Assembly (NCBI GenBank): GCA_944380765.1
Contig: CALWIO010000001.1
Coordinates: forward strand, 1-64,000
Reading direction: 5' to 3'
From: an uncultured Clostridia bacterium
GTDB taxonomy: Bacteria; Bacillota; Clostridia; Oscillospirales; Acutalibacteraceae
DNA: 64,000 nucleotides
Shown here: piece after piece, positions 36,709-43,482 of the stretch
Numbering within the stretch: position 1 is the first letter of the stretch
How the letters are laid out: each line of letters begins with the position of its first letter
Position numbers and translations under genes: made by a program
Notes under the pieces: generated by a model
Database searches by the model: none
What the model was told of the DNA's origin: nothing
What the model saw: only the letters and a program-made list of their open reading frames with translations

Positions 36709-38244
36709 CTATTCAAATTTTTTCAGCACAAAGGGAAGTTCGCCGATAATCTTAGACGGAGTGGTGCCCATCATGGAGTATTTTGCCGCCGCCGAGTCGC
36801 CTGCCGCGCCGTGGACATACACGCCCGCCGCCGCGCTTAAAAAAGGTGACAGCCCCTGAGCCGCGAACGAGGCGATTATTCCCGAAAGCACATCTCCGCT
36901 GCCGCCCGTTGCCATTCCCGGATTGCCGTTTGGATTTACATATATACTGCCGTTTTCAGAGCCGCCCACCAAAGTAGAGGCGCCTTTGAGCACAAGCACC
37001 GACCTGTGAGCGCTTATAAACGCGCTGACCGCCGCTGAGCGCCCGTTTTCTATCTGCCGCACATCAGTACCCGCAATCCTTGACATCTCCTTAGGGTGAG
37101 GCGTAAGAATTACATCCGCCTTAGCGCTGTCAATCAATTCTATGCGCCCTTTTAAGCAGTTTATGCCATCGGCGTCAACAATAACCGGAACAGGCGAATT
37201 TTCAAGCACGAATTTTACCACCGCTTTTGTATCCTCATCGACTCCCATTCCGCAGCCTATTACAACACAGGAGCATTTTTCAAGCTCGGTTCCGATACGC
37301 CGCACCGCGTTCTGCGAAATTCTGCCGTTTTTATTGCTTTCAAGAGGAATTAAAACCTGCTCGTAAGTTTTGGGCGCAATCGCCTTATATGCCGCCGCGG
37401 GAAAAGCGAGCTTTACTATTCCCGCTCCGCTGTCCGCCGCCGCCTGAGAAGCGAAATACGCCGCGTTGGGCATTTCATAGCTTCCGCCGATTACAAGCAC
37501 CGTGCCGTAGGTTCCCTTATGACTGTCCGCCTCTCTTTTCTTAAAAAGTCTTTTAACCTCGCTGTTGTCCATAGTAAAAAGCGCCGATTTTACCGCTTCA
37601 AAGCATTTTTCGGGTATTCCTATTGAAGCGGTCACAATCTGTCCGCAGAAATACCGGGAAGGTTTCAGCACATGAACCGGTTTCAAAGCCATTACCGCAA
37701 CGGTAAGGTCCGCCTTTACGCACTCGCCGTCCGCCCTGCCGCTGTCGCCGCTAAGTCCGCTGGGGACATCAATGCTGACGGTTACCGCCGGTGAAGCGTT
37801 GATTTTGCCGAAAAGTCCGGCGGTCTGTTCGTCAGGCTCGCCGTGAAATCCTATTCCGAAAATACAGTCAACTATTATTTCAGCGTTTTCAAAGGCTCTG
37901 TCAGTTGCGCCGTTCCTGTCATAATATATGATATTTACACCCATCGCCCTGATTCTCGAAAGCATTTCGGAGGATTCGCTGTCAGAGGGCAGTCCCATAG
38001 CCATCATAACGGTGACAGAATAGCCGTCCTCAGACAGCTTTCTGGCTATAACGCAGCCGTCGCCGCCGTTGCGCCCCTTGCCGCAGATTACAAGGACTCT
38101 CTTTTTGCTTGTGTTAGCGAAGGTCTTTCTTATAACCCGCGCACAGTATGAGCCTGCGTTTTCCATAAGCTGCAAATAGGATATTCCGCTTTCGTTGGCA
38201 AGAGCTTCAGCCTCTCTTGTATTTTTTACCGTTAACACTCTCAT
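36709..38244 (-). CDS. nnrD: Bifunctional NAD(P)HX epimerase/dehydratase
   Basis: An 511-residue fusion of YjeF_N (NnrE, about residues 1-205) and the carbohydrate-kinase-like NnrD (about 215-510). The N-terminal half shows LVICGKGRNGGDGCVIARKL; the C-terminal half shows LTPHPKEMSRI and MATGGSGDVLSGIIA, the dehydratase signature. It repairs damaged hydrated NAD(P)H: the epimerase interconverts S and R forms and the dehydratase restores NAD(P)H using ATP or ADP. Start at ATG 38244, after GGAGGT. It is followed by a lipoprotein gene ten bases on. Confidence 0.94.
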   Translation of the reverse strand: MRVLTVKNTREAEALANESGISYLQLMENAGSYCARVIRKTFANTSKKRVLVICGKGRNGGDGCVIARKLSEDGYSVTVMMAMGLPSDSESSEMLSRIRAMGVNIIYYDRNGATDRAFENAEIIVDCIFGIGFHGEPDEQTAGLFGKINASPAVTVSIDVPSGLSGDSGRADGECVKADLTVAVMALKPVHVLKPSRYFCGQIVTASIGIPEKCFEAVKSALFTMDNSEVKRLFKKREADSHKGTYGTVLVIGGSYEMPNAAYFASQAAADSGAGIVKLAFPAAAYKAIAPKTYEQVLIPLESNKNGRISQNAVRRIGTELEKCSCVVIGCGMGVDEDTKAVVKFVLENSPVPVIVDADGINCLKGRIELIDSAKADVILTPHPKEMSRIAGTDVRQIENGRSAAVSAFISAHRSVLVLKGASTLVGGSENGSIYVNPNGNPGMATGGSGDVLSGIIASFAAQGLSPFLSAAAGVYVHGAAGDSAAAKYSMMGTTPSKIIGELPFVLKKFE

Positions 38245-38310
38245 AACAGACCTCCGGTGGCTTTTACGATTTTGTTTATTATACCACAAGCGGCAAAAAA
38301 TGACAAATAA

Positions 38311-38337
38311 AAAAGAGAGCTTAAAAGCTCTCTCTTT
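38311..38337 (-). terminator. Terminator after YabE-like gene
   Basis: AGAGAGC and GCTCTCT around a six-base loop, flanked by A and T runs, eight bases past the gene end. Confidence 0.82.
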
Positions 38338-38344
38338 TTCTCAA

Positions 38345-39622
38345 TCAGAGGATATAAATTGTTACATTACGGGCGCCCCACTGGTAGCACTGGCTTGTGC
38401 TGCTCATATAGAGATCGACCACGAATGTGTTTTTCTGAGCAAATCCGCCGGTGTCCGCCGCGATAGCGTAGCCGTAAACAACGCCGTCGTTTGAAACAAT
38501 CCACATTTCGGTTCCGTAGGGTATCTGATTGGGATTAACCGCGATATATCCGGGTTTAACCTTTTTGCCCGTCGCGGTTGTTCCGCCGGGGATACAGTAT
38601 GCCGCAGCCTTGCCGGTTATGACTTTCTTATAGCTTGTAGGCACATTGTTTGCTCCGATTGAATACTTGGAAGGCAGCGCGATTTCCGAAATCGGCTTGC
38701 CGTTCTTTTCGATTTTTTTGTTTCCGAGTCCTGTTGAAGCGGAAGTTGCCGTTGTCACAAGCGTTCCTACCGTTTTAACCTGGGTTACGGGTTCTTTGAT
38801 TACTTTTTCGCTTTCAACAGTCGTTGACTGGACTTCTCCGTTTACTACCTTGTCTTTGTAAACAACTGTTTTTTCACCGTTGACGCCCTTAGTAGTAATC
38901 TTTGTTGTTCCCTTGGCGAGAGCCGCTGAGTTTACGGTTTTCGTTTCAAAGGCGATTATTTCCTGCTCCTCGCGGGTTACATACTCAACTCTGAGCACAT
39001 CAACTGCCATTCCGTTTTGAATTTCGGTTTCCTCAGACGGTGACACTTCGTCGTCGCCGTCAAGCACTATACCCTGCTCGTCAAGCAGCTCGCCTACTGT
39101 GCGCGCCGTTGATTTTACCGTTTTTGTTTCACCGTCAACATTTATCGTGAGTCCGTTGGCACTTAAAATGCGGACCTCCATATTGTCAGTCACAACAGCG
39201 TCAATGTCCACGCTTGAAACAAAATCGTCGCCGAGGGTTATGCCCATCGATTCAATAAGTTCGTTCACCGTTCCGGCAAACATAATTTCCTGAGCCTCTG
39301 AATCAGGCCCTATGAATGTTACTTTACTCTCGCGGCAGATAACAATTACGCTGTCCGCGCCGGGAGTAAACTCATCAAGCAAAAGCTTGTCGTTAGCGGA
39401 AAGCTCAATTCCCGCTTCGTCAACAACAGCCATAGCATCGTCAGCCGATGTTTCGACTCTTGTTATCAGCGAACCGTCATACACATCAACCGTATAACGC
39501 TCGCCTGTGGCGGCAAAAGCCGTTCCCGCGCAGAGTACCGCAATCGCGAGTACCATTGCCGTTACGCGCACAAGAGTTTTGTGCGACACCTTTGCAACGC
39601 CTTTTAAATTTAAGTTCATCAT
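38345..39622 (-). CDS. YabE-like cell-wall protein with DUF348, G5 and 3D domains
   Basis: A 425-residue secreted protein. A signal peptide (VLAIAVLCAGTAFAA) is followed by two or more DUF348 repeats (VDVYDGSLITRVETSADDA; VDIDAVVTDNMEVRILSAN), a G5 domain (EEQEIIAFETK ... GVNGEK) and a C-terminal 3D domain with IPYGTEMWIV and ADTGGF, whose Asp residues give the domain its name. YabE and Rpf-like proteins remodel peptidoglycan; 3D domains resemble lytic transglycosylase MltA. Strong promoter and ribosome site (AAAGGAG) upstream, with a leader of about 125 bases. Confidence 0.9.
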   Translation of the reverse strand: MMNLNLKGVAKVSHKTLVRVTAMVLAIAVLCAGTAFAATGERYTVDVYDGSLITRVETSADDAMAVVDEAGIELSANDKLLLDEFTPGADSVIVICRESKVTFIGPDSEAQEIMFAGTVNELIESMGITLGDDFVSSVDIDAVVTDNMEVRILSANGLTINVDGETKTVKSTARTVGELLDEQGIVLDGDDEVSPSEETEIQNGMAVDVLRVEYVTREEQEIIAFETKTVNSAALAKGTTKITTKGVNGEKTVVYKDKVVNGEVQSTTVESEKVIKEPVTQVKTVGTLVTTATSASTGLGNKKIEKNGKPISEIALPSKYSIGANNVPTSYKKVITGKAAAYCIPGGTTATGKKVKPGYIAVNPNQIPYGTEMWIVSNDGVVYGYAIAADTGGFAQKNTFVVDLYMSSTSQCYQWGARNVTIYIL

Positions 39623-39747
39623 TCTGCTCCTTTAATAAGCTGTGCTAACCGCAGTACATTATGTGCCGTGTGCCTTGCCCGAAATTAACTTGGAAAAGCA
39701 ATTTCAAGCTCAGCCGAAAGCGCAGCCGTTATTCTCGCTTTGTGACT
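39623..39747 (-). promoter_or_regulatory. 5' leader of YabE-like gene, possibly structured
   Basis: The predicted transcript has about 125 untranslated bases. It contains paired stretches (AGCTTG with CAAGTT around 39691-39713; CGGCTG near 39715-39728) and three GGCAC repeats, at both ends of the leader. I could not match it to the c-di-AMP (ydaO) or c-di-GMP riboswitch consensus, although wall-hydrolase genes often carry the former. It may be a regulatory RNA or ordinary leader. Confidence 0.35.
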
Positions 39748-39753
39748 TGTGCC

Positions 39754-39782
39754 ATTATATTAAGACTTTTTTTAAAAGTCAA
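39754..39782 (-). promoter_or_regulatory. Promoter of YabE-like gene
   Basis: On the minus strand TTGACT and TATAAT with exactly 17 bases between them. Confidence 0.82.
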
Positions 39783-40080
39783 ATTTTTTGCAAATACTTT
39801 TTTGTTCAAATTGTCTAAATGCAGTAGCTTTTTTTTGACTAAAAATACCTTTTTATCCTTTTTTTACACTATATATAGTGTTTATTAAGCCAAAGTTTGT
39901 AATTTTTTTTGTGAGATTTTTAAAAAAGTAACAAATTATTACAAAACGGTTACAAAATTTGAGCTGTCCCACCCCCTTTTTATAGTTCGGCACATACATA
40001 TTTTACGCGGCAAAAATCAAAAATATACCAAAAATTGTTATACTATTATATATATATTGTTTTTTTGAGTAATTTCGCAT
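39783..40080. other. AT-rich intergenic region without genes
   Basis: About 300 bases, strongly AT-rich, between the YabE promoter and the azlCD terminator. No reading frame looks real. A 16-base perfect palindrome (ACACTATATATAGTGT, 39866-39881) is the only distinct element. Confidence 0.7.
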
Positions 40081-40085
40081 AAAAA

Positions 40086-40107
40086 AACGGGGAAAAATTT
40101 CCCCGTT
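40086..40107 (-). terminator. Terminator after azlCD
   Basis: AACGGGG and CCCCGTT around an A/T loop, followed by seven Ts on the minus strand. Confidence 0.83.
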
Positions 40108-40143
40108 CAGACTTTGATAAAAAATTTTTTGAAAAATTGTTTT

Positions 40144-40479
40144 TCAGACAAAAACATACTGCACCAAAATCATATAAAGAACCGTTCCGGTTCCTATGCT
40201 CAGCAGATTGTTCCGCTTGAAGATATGAAGAGCCGCGACAACGGCCGCTGAAATAATTTCAGGCAGTCCGTAAGGATACGAAAGCGGCGTTATGCCTTTA
40301 AGACAGTATATTACGAGCATACCTATAACCGCGGGCGGAAGCATTTTTCCAAGAGCTTTTACGGCTTTCGGCACCTTTTTGCCCGAAGGAAACAGGGCGA
40401 AAGGGGCAAGCCTTGTAGCGAAGGTAACCGCGGCAACCAATACTATTATAATAACAGACCTTGAAAAGCTGACAGGCAT
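40144..40479 (-). CDS. azlD: AzlD-like branched-chain amino acid transport subunit
   Basis: A protein of about 111 residues with three to four hydrophobic helices, typical of AzlD (VTFATRLAPFALFPSGKKVPK and ALGKMLPPAVIGMLVIYCL). It pairs with AzlC to export branched-chain amino acids. The chosen ATG at 40479 overlaps the azlC stop (TGATG), with GGAGGGTG eight bases upstream; a TTG one codon earlier is less well spaced. Confidence 0.93.
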   Translation of the reverse strand: MPVSFSRSVIIIVLVAAVTFATRLAPFALFPSGKKVPKAVKALGKMLPPAVIGMLVIYCLKGITPLSYPYGLPEIISAAVVAALHIFKRNNLLSIGTGTVLYMILVQYVFV

Positions 40480-41195
40480 CAATCGTCACCCTCCTCTTCT
40501 TTTCCGGATTTCAGCTTTCTGCGCGCGGGCAAAATAACAAGCACGCACAGCATAGCGGGAAGTATGAAGTTTTCCCTGCCGAAAATCAGTATGCAGATTA
40601 CGCTCATAACCGCTCCGCACGCCGCCGCAAAGCGGTTCTTTTTATCGAGCCACTGTTCCACAAAAATCACTATAAACAAAGCGGTCATAGCAAAGTCAAT
40701 GCCCTCGGAATTAAACGGTATAACGCTGCCGGCGACCGCGCCTATAACAGAGCCGGCAATCCAGTAAAGCTGGTCAAGAGAGGCTATTGCGAAAAGGAAT
40801 TTTCCCTCGTCAACGCCGGGAGGGGTTTTGGTAAGAAAATAAAGCGAATAGGTTTCATCAGTCAGCGAAAAAATCATATAGGGCTTTTTCTTTTTACACA
40901 CCTGAAAACGGTCAAGCAGTGACAGCCCGTAAAACACATGGCGGATATTAACCATAACGGTCATAAACAGCACCTGCGCAAGGCTTACCGAAGGGTCAAA
41001 GAAATTGACCGCCAGATACTGCCCCGAGCCGGCGTAAACGAGCAGGCTCATAACGCCTGCCCAGATAAAATTATAACCCTTATCCGCGAACATAACGCCG
41101 AAAGCTATGCCTATAAACAGGTATCCGGTAAGCACCGGCAGAGTATGCGGAAACGCCGCCCTATAAGCGGCACGGTAGGAATTTTGCTCTTTCAA
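40479..41195 (-). CDS. azlC: AzlC-like branched-chain amino acid exporter
   Basis: A protein of about 238 residues with seven or eight hydrophobic segments. The N-terminal AAFPHTLPVLTGYLFIGIAFG and SLLVYAGSGQYLAVNF are typical of AzlC. In Bacillus AzlCD exports leucine analogues and other branched-chain amino acids. The start appears to be TTG at 41195, five bases after AGGTGA; GTG 41204 would overlap that site. A consensus promoter lies about 35 bases upstream, with no sign of an Lrp/AzlB regulator gene nearby. Confidence 0.92.
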   Translation of the reverse strand: MKEQNSYRAAYRAAFPHTLPVLTGYLFIGIAFGVMFADKGYNFIWAGVMSLLVYAGSGQYLAVNFFDPSVSLAQVLFMTVMVNIRHVFYGLSLLDRFQVCKKKKPYMIFSLTDETYSLYFLTKTPPGVDEGKFLFAIASLDQLYWIAGSVIGAVAGSVIPFNSEGIDFAMTALFIVIFVEQWLDKKNRFAAACGAVMSVICILIFGRENFILPAMLCVLVILPARRKLKSGKEEEGDD

Positions 41196-41228
41196 TAAAA
41201 TCACCTGAATTAAAGTCTGCGAAAACTT

Positions 41229-41257
41229 ATTATATCGCAGTAAAGCTCAAAGTTCAA
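41229..41257 (-). promoter_or_regulatory. Promoter of azlCD
   Basis: On the minus strand TTGAAC and TATAAT with 17 bases between. The -35 box overlaps the end of a transporter gene remnant. Confidence 0.75.
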
Positions 41258-41363
41258 CATTATTTTGAGGCGTTTTTTCATATTCGCTTTTTCTTTTCAT
41301 TATATAAAGCAGCACGGAAACGGCATAACTGATTGCAGGAATAAGAGTCATAAGCAAAAATTA
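41247..41363 (-). pseudogene. Remnant: C-terminal tail of a membrane protein
   Basis: Upstream of azlC a minus-strand frame encodes about 37 residues ending at the stop 41247-41249. It contains FLLMTLIPAISYAVSVLLYI, then KRKSEYEKTP, so a single hydrophobic helix followed by a charged tail. It has no start and is joined upstream to a repeated rpsI-end sequence. The helix-plus-tail pattern resembles the C-termini of GPH/MFS-type transporters. I read it as what is left of a transporter gene after a recombination, but so short a piece cannot be assigned firmly. Confidence 0.45.
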
Positions 41364-41370
41364 CCGGCAA

Positions 41371-41464
41371 GCGAGGATGCCGCAGTTCTTTTGGCAACTA
41401 AAAAAACAGCACCCTTTCGGGTGCTGCGTAAACAACAGATATTCTGTTATCTCTTGGAGAACTG
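41371..41464 (-). repeat. Direct repeat copy 1: duplicated rpsI 3' end and terminator
   Basis: 94 bases nearly identical to 41526-41618 (one substitution and one A-run length change). On the minus strand it carries the last codons of rpsI (Gln-Phe-Ser-Lys-Arg-stop) and the rpsI terminator hairpin (41407-41426). The similarity to rpsI stops exactly at the CAGTTCTCC codons. Confidence 0.92.
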
Positions 41465-41510
41465 TAAAAGCGTTGAGAAAATATGCCTGTGGCATATTTT
41501 TAGCTTTTAC
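41464..41510. repeat. Nested palindrome between the rpsI-end repeats
   Basis: GTAAAAGC and GCTTTTAC enclose AAAATATGCC-TGT-GGCATATTTT, a perfect 10-base stem. It lies exactly between the two copies of the rpsI-end repeat. It could be a terminator, a recombination remnant or a small palindromic repeat. Confidence 0.75.
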
Positions 41511-41525
41511 CGCAGCAGCTGCGCT

Positions 41526-41618
41526 GCGAGGATGCCGCAGTTCTTTTGACAACTAAAAAACAGCACCCTTTCGGGTGCTGCGTAAACAACAGATATTCTG
41601 TTATCTCTTGGAGAACTG
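41526..41618 (-). repeat. Direct repeat copy 2: functional rpsI 3' end and terminator
   Basis: The copy attached to the intact rpsI gene. It includes the last six codons and stop of rpsI plus about 75 downstream bases with the terminator. See copy 1 at 41371-41464. Confidence 0.92.
41561..41580 (-). terminator. Terminator of rplM-rpsI
   Basis: CAGCACCC and GGGTGCTG around a four-base loop, followed by a T run on the minus strand. The same hairpin recurs at 41407-41426 in the duplicated segment. Confidence 0.85.
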
Positions 41619-41999
41619 GGGTGCGCGGCGGGCGCCTTTGAGACCGTACTTCTTTCTCTCTTTCATTCTGGGGTCTCTGGTAAGGAAACCTGCCTTTTTG
41701 AGAGCGGGACGAAGGTTTTCGTCATACTGAAGAAGGGCTCTTGAAAGTCCGTGACGGATTGCGCCGGCCTGACCGGTTACTCCGCCTCCGCCTACGCGGC
41801 AGACTATATCGAATTTATCAGCCGTGCCTGTTAAAGCGAGAGGCTGACGGACGATGAGCTTTAATGTTTCAAGTCCGAAATAATCGTCAATATCTCTGTC
41901 ATTGATTGTTATTTTGCCTGTTCCGGCATATACGCGAACGCGGGCGATTGATTTTTTTCTTCTGCCTGTTCCGTAAAAATAAGGATTTGTTTCGTACAT
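41601..41999 (-). CDS. rpsI: 30S ribosomal protein S9
   Basis: A 132-residue S9. It shows [20 protein letters not shown] and the family signature [19 protein letters not shown], and ends with the basic tail [16 protein letters not shown] that reaches the P-site tRNA. It follows rplM by 18 bases, the universal L13-S9 operon. Its final codons are duplicated 150 bases downstream. Confidence 0.98.
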   Translation of the reverse strand: MYETNPYFYGTGRRKKSIARVRVYAGTGKITINDRDIDDYFGLETLKLIVRQPLALTGTADKFDIVCRVGGGGVTGQAGAIRHGLSRALLQYDENLRPALKKAGFLTRDPRMKERKKYGLKGARRAPQFSKR

Positions 42000-42017
42000 C
42001 TTTTAAGCCTCCCTTTC

Positions 42018-42446
42018 TTAAAATTCTCTTACTTCGGGCTTCTGAGCCTCATGCTTGTGCTCAGCTCCGGCATATACGCGAAGTCTTGTAAGAGCCTGTC
42101 TGCCGAGCGTATTGTCGGGAATCATTCCCTTAACCGCTTTTGTAACGGCAAATTCGGGCTTGGTCTTCATAAGAGTTTTATACTTAACCTCTTTCATATT
42201 ACCGATGTAGCCTGTGTGATGATAGTATGTTTTCTGCTCGAGCTTGTTACCCGTGAGAACTACCTGAGCCGCGTTGATTATGATTACATGGTCGCCGCAG
42301 TCGGCGTTGGGTGTAAATGTAGGCTTATGCTTGCCTCTTAAAAGCACGGCGGCTTCGGCTGCTACTTTACCGAGGGGCTTGCCGGCGGCGTCAAGCACAT
42401 ACCAGTTACGGGTAATATCGCCCTTTTTAGGCATATAAGTTGACAT
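42018..42446 (-). CDS. rplM: 50S ribosomal protein L13
   Basis: A 142-residue L13. It contains [20 protein letters not shown] near the start, then [20 protein letters not shown], and [21 protein letters not shown] toward the end. It assembles early in 50S formation. GGAGGAAAA precedes the ATG. It is the first gene of the rplM-rpsI operon, with a near-consensus promoter. Confidence 0.98.
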   Translation of the reverse strand: MSTYMPKKGDITRNWYVLDAAGKPLGKVAAEAAVLLRGKHKPTFTPNADCGDHVIIINAAQVVLTGNKLEQKTYYHHTGYIGNMKEVKYKTLMKTKPEFAVTKAVKGMIPDNTLGRQALTRLRVYAGAEHKHEAQKPEVREF

Positions 42447-42486
42447 AGAACTTTTCCTCCCACAAATTATTTTTCATTGCCCGATG

Positions 42487-42515
42487 ATTTTAACACAAGG
42501 GTATGCTTATGTCAA
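42487..42515 (-). promoter_or_regulatory. Promoter of rplM-rpsI
   Basis: On the minus strand TTGACA and TAAAAT with a 17-base spacer. The leader would be only about 35 bases, too short for the structured L13 leader known in other Firmicutes. Confidence 0.82.
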
Positions 42516-42680
42516 CAAAATTTTTCAAAAAATTTACGCAGCATTTAATAATCTCTTTTTTTCTCTTGTTTTTTCGTTTTTTCGGTATATTTTCTCTTTA
42601 ATTATTTTAAAAAATTTTTGTTTACTTTTACCCTCTTATATAATAAAATATCGTTAATATTCATAAAAGGAGTTTTTGTT

Positions 42681-43397
42681 TTGCAGCAGCTTTTAAGTCT
42701 GGTACGCGCCGCGGCTGACAAATACAATATGATAGACGAGGACGACAGAATAGCCGTCTGCGTTTCGGGCGGAAAGGACAGTATGTGTATGCTGATGTCG
42801 CTAATCGCCCTTAAAAGATTTTACCCTAAAAAATTCGAGCTGTGCGCCGTTACGGTTGACCCTGTGTTTTTCGGAGAGGAATCGGACTTTTCAAAGATTG
42901 AGAAAATCTGCTCTCAAAACGGCGTTGAATACAAAATAAAGCGCACCGACCTTTACAAGGTTATATTTGAGGACAGGAAAGAGGAAAACCCGTGCAGTCT
43001 GTGCGCGAGAATGCGCAGGGGTCTGCTGCACGACACCGCGAAGGAACTGGACTGCGGAAAAATTGCGCTGGGGCACCATTCAGATGACGCCGCCGAAACT
43101 TTTCTGATGAATCTTTTTTCGGGCGGGCGCGCGGAGTGTTTTTCGCCGGTTTCGTATCTTTCGCGAAAAGACTTATACATGATAAGGCCGATGATTTTCT
43201 GCAGTGAAAAGGATATTGAGCGGGTGGTCAAAAAGGAAAACATTCCCGTTGTGAAAAGCAGATGTCCCGCTGACGGCAGCACTCACCGCGAAGAAACGAA
43301 AGAACTGATACGCGAGCTTGAAAAAAAGTACCCCGGTCTGAAAAATAAACTTACAGGCGCGCTTGAACGCGGCTCAATAAGCGGCTGGCATATATGA
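42681..43397 (+). CDS. TtcA/TilS-like PP-loop ATPase (tRNA thiolation family)
   Basis: A 238-residue PP-loop protein. The ATP-binding motif is VCVSGGKDSMCMLMSLI (about residues 27-43), with a Cys pair in NPCSLCARMRRGLL and LGHHSDDAAETFLMNLF, both diagnostic for the TtcA group. Family members thiolate tRNA (2-thiocytidine at position 32) using an iron-sulfur cluster held by conserved cysteines; CPADGSTHREETK supplies the third. The start is TTG at 42681, eight bases after AAAGGAG. Whether it modifies C32 or another base cannot be told. Confidence 0.88.
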   Translation: MQQLLSLVRAAADKYNMIDEDDRIAVCVSGGKDSMCMLMSLIALKRFYPKKFELCAVTVDPVFFGEESDFSKIEKICSQNGVEYKIKRTDLYKVIFEDRKEENPCSLCARMRRGLLHDTAKELDCGKIALGHHSDDAAETFLMNLFSGGRAECFSPVSYLSRKDLYMIRPMIFCSEKDIERVVKKENIPVVKSRCPADGSTHREETKELIRELEKKYPGLKNKLTGALERGSISGWHI

Positions 43398-43416
43398 TTT
43401 TAAGCGGCCGTTATCT

Positions 43417-43445
43417 TTGACAACGCTTTCAGATTATGGTAATAT
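43417..43445 (+). promoter_or_regulatory. Promoter of phosphoglycerate mutase-metY
   Basis: TTGACA and TAATAT with 17 bases between, about 37 bases upstream of the TTG start at 43483. Confidence 0.75.
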
Positions 43446-43482
43446 TATTTTATATTTTCAGTTTTTCAGGAGATGATACATA

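Noticed and set aside
39623-39747. c-di-AMP (ydaO) or c-di-GMP riboswitch upstream of the YabE-like gene
   Set aside because: Core consensus stretches could not be placed in the leader.
41265-41549. 94-codon plus-strand frame in the rpsI repeat region
   Set aside because: It runs through repeats and terminators, is rich in Cys and Phe, and has no start signal.
42447-42515. Structured L13 leader upstream of rplM
   Set aside because: The promoter lies so close that only about 35 leader bases remain, too few for the known autoregulatory structure.
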